In this document: piece by piece, positions 34,976 through 35,100 of the stretch | How the letters are laid out: every line of letters begins with the position of its first letter | How positions within the stretch are numbered: position 1 is the stretch's first letter | Assembly: GCA_945873565.1 (NCBI GenBank) | Contig: CAMCDL010000005.1 | Span: 1-35,100 of the forward strand | Direction of reading: 5' to 3' | Origin: an uncultured Selenomonadaceae bacterium | GTDB taxonomy: Bacteria > Bacillota > Negativicutes > Selenomonadales > Selenomonadaceae | Length of the DNA stretch: 35,100 nt | Notes under the pieces: model-generated | The model's input: the letters and a program-made list of their open reading frames with translations, nothing else | Told to the model about the DNA's origin: nothing | The model's database searches: none | Position numbers and translations under genes: made by a program

Positions 34976-35055
34976 TTATTTTGCTGCAATTACATCAATT
35001 TCGATAAGAACATCCTTTGGAAGACGGCTTACCTCAACACATACTCTTGCAGGAC
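34976..35055 (-). CDS. RidA/YjgF family protein, C-terminal fragment truncated by adapter sequence
   Basis: Hand translation from the right edge gives ...GPARVCVEVSRLPKDVLIEIDVIAAK*, the RidA C-terminus. TAA is at 34976-34978. Confidence 0.85.
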
Positions 35056-35100
35056 CTGTCTCTTATACACATCTGACGCTGCCGACGATATGCAGTGTGT
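35056..35100. other. Illumina Nextera/Tn5 adapter read-through (assembly artefact)
   Basis: CTGTCTCTTATACACATCTGACGCTGCCGACGA (35056-35088) is the reverse complement of the Nextera transposase adapter TCGTCGGCAGCGTCAGATGTGTATAAGAGACAG. It is followed by TATGCAGT (reverse complement of index ACTGCATA) and GTGT, the start of the P5 side (GTGTAGATCTCGG...). Confidence 0.97.

Noticed and set aside
35056-35088. Tn5 mosaic-end-like sequence suggesting a real transposon
   Set aside because: Continues into the Nextera adapter, an index and the P5 arm, so it is library-preparation sequence rather than a mobile element.

Overview
The window is almost entirely coded on the minus strand. It is dominated by a Bacillota-type str-S10-spc-alpha ribosomal super-operon. 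Read in transcription order from high to low coordinates: L7Ae-family protein, rpsL, rpsG, fusA, tuf, rpsJ, rplC, rplD, rplW, rplB, rpsS, rplV, rpsC, rplP, rpmC, rpsQ, rplN, rplX, rplE, rpsZ, rpsH, rplF, rplR, rpsE, rpmD, rplO, secY, adk, infA, rpmJ, rpsM, rpsK, rpsD, rpoA, rplQ, then ecfA1, ecfA2, ecfT and truA. Next come an SbmA/YddA-type ABC transporter, tmcAL, a very large 2-hydroxyacyl-CoA dehydratase activase-like ATPase, two overlapping tandem DUF445 membrane proteins, and a chemotaxis-type protein whose C-terminus is a PhnD-like substrate-binding domain. The right edge holds the 3' end of a ridA-like gene. It is then broken by Illumina Nextera adapter sequence (35056-35100, including what looks like an i5 index), so the last ~45 bases are not biological. 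The most interesting biological candidates are the MCP-PhnD fusion (106-2040) and the coupled activase-DUF445-DUF445 cluster (3330-8787). Several structured intergenic regions in the ribosomal operon (29753-29976, 34248-34275, 18541-18649) also deserve a second look. I saw no CRISPR array, IS element, tRNA or rRNA.
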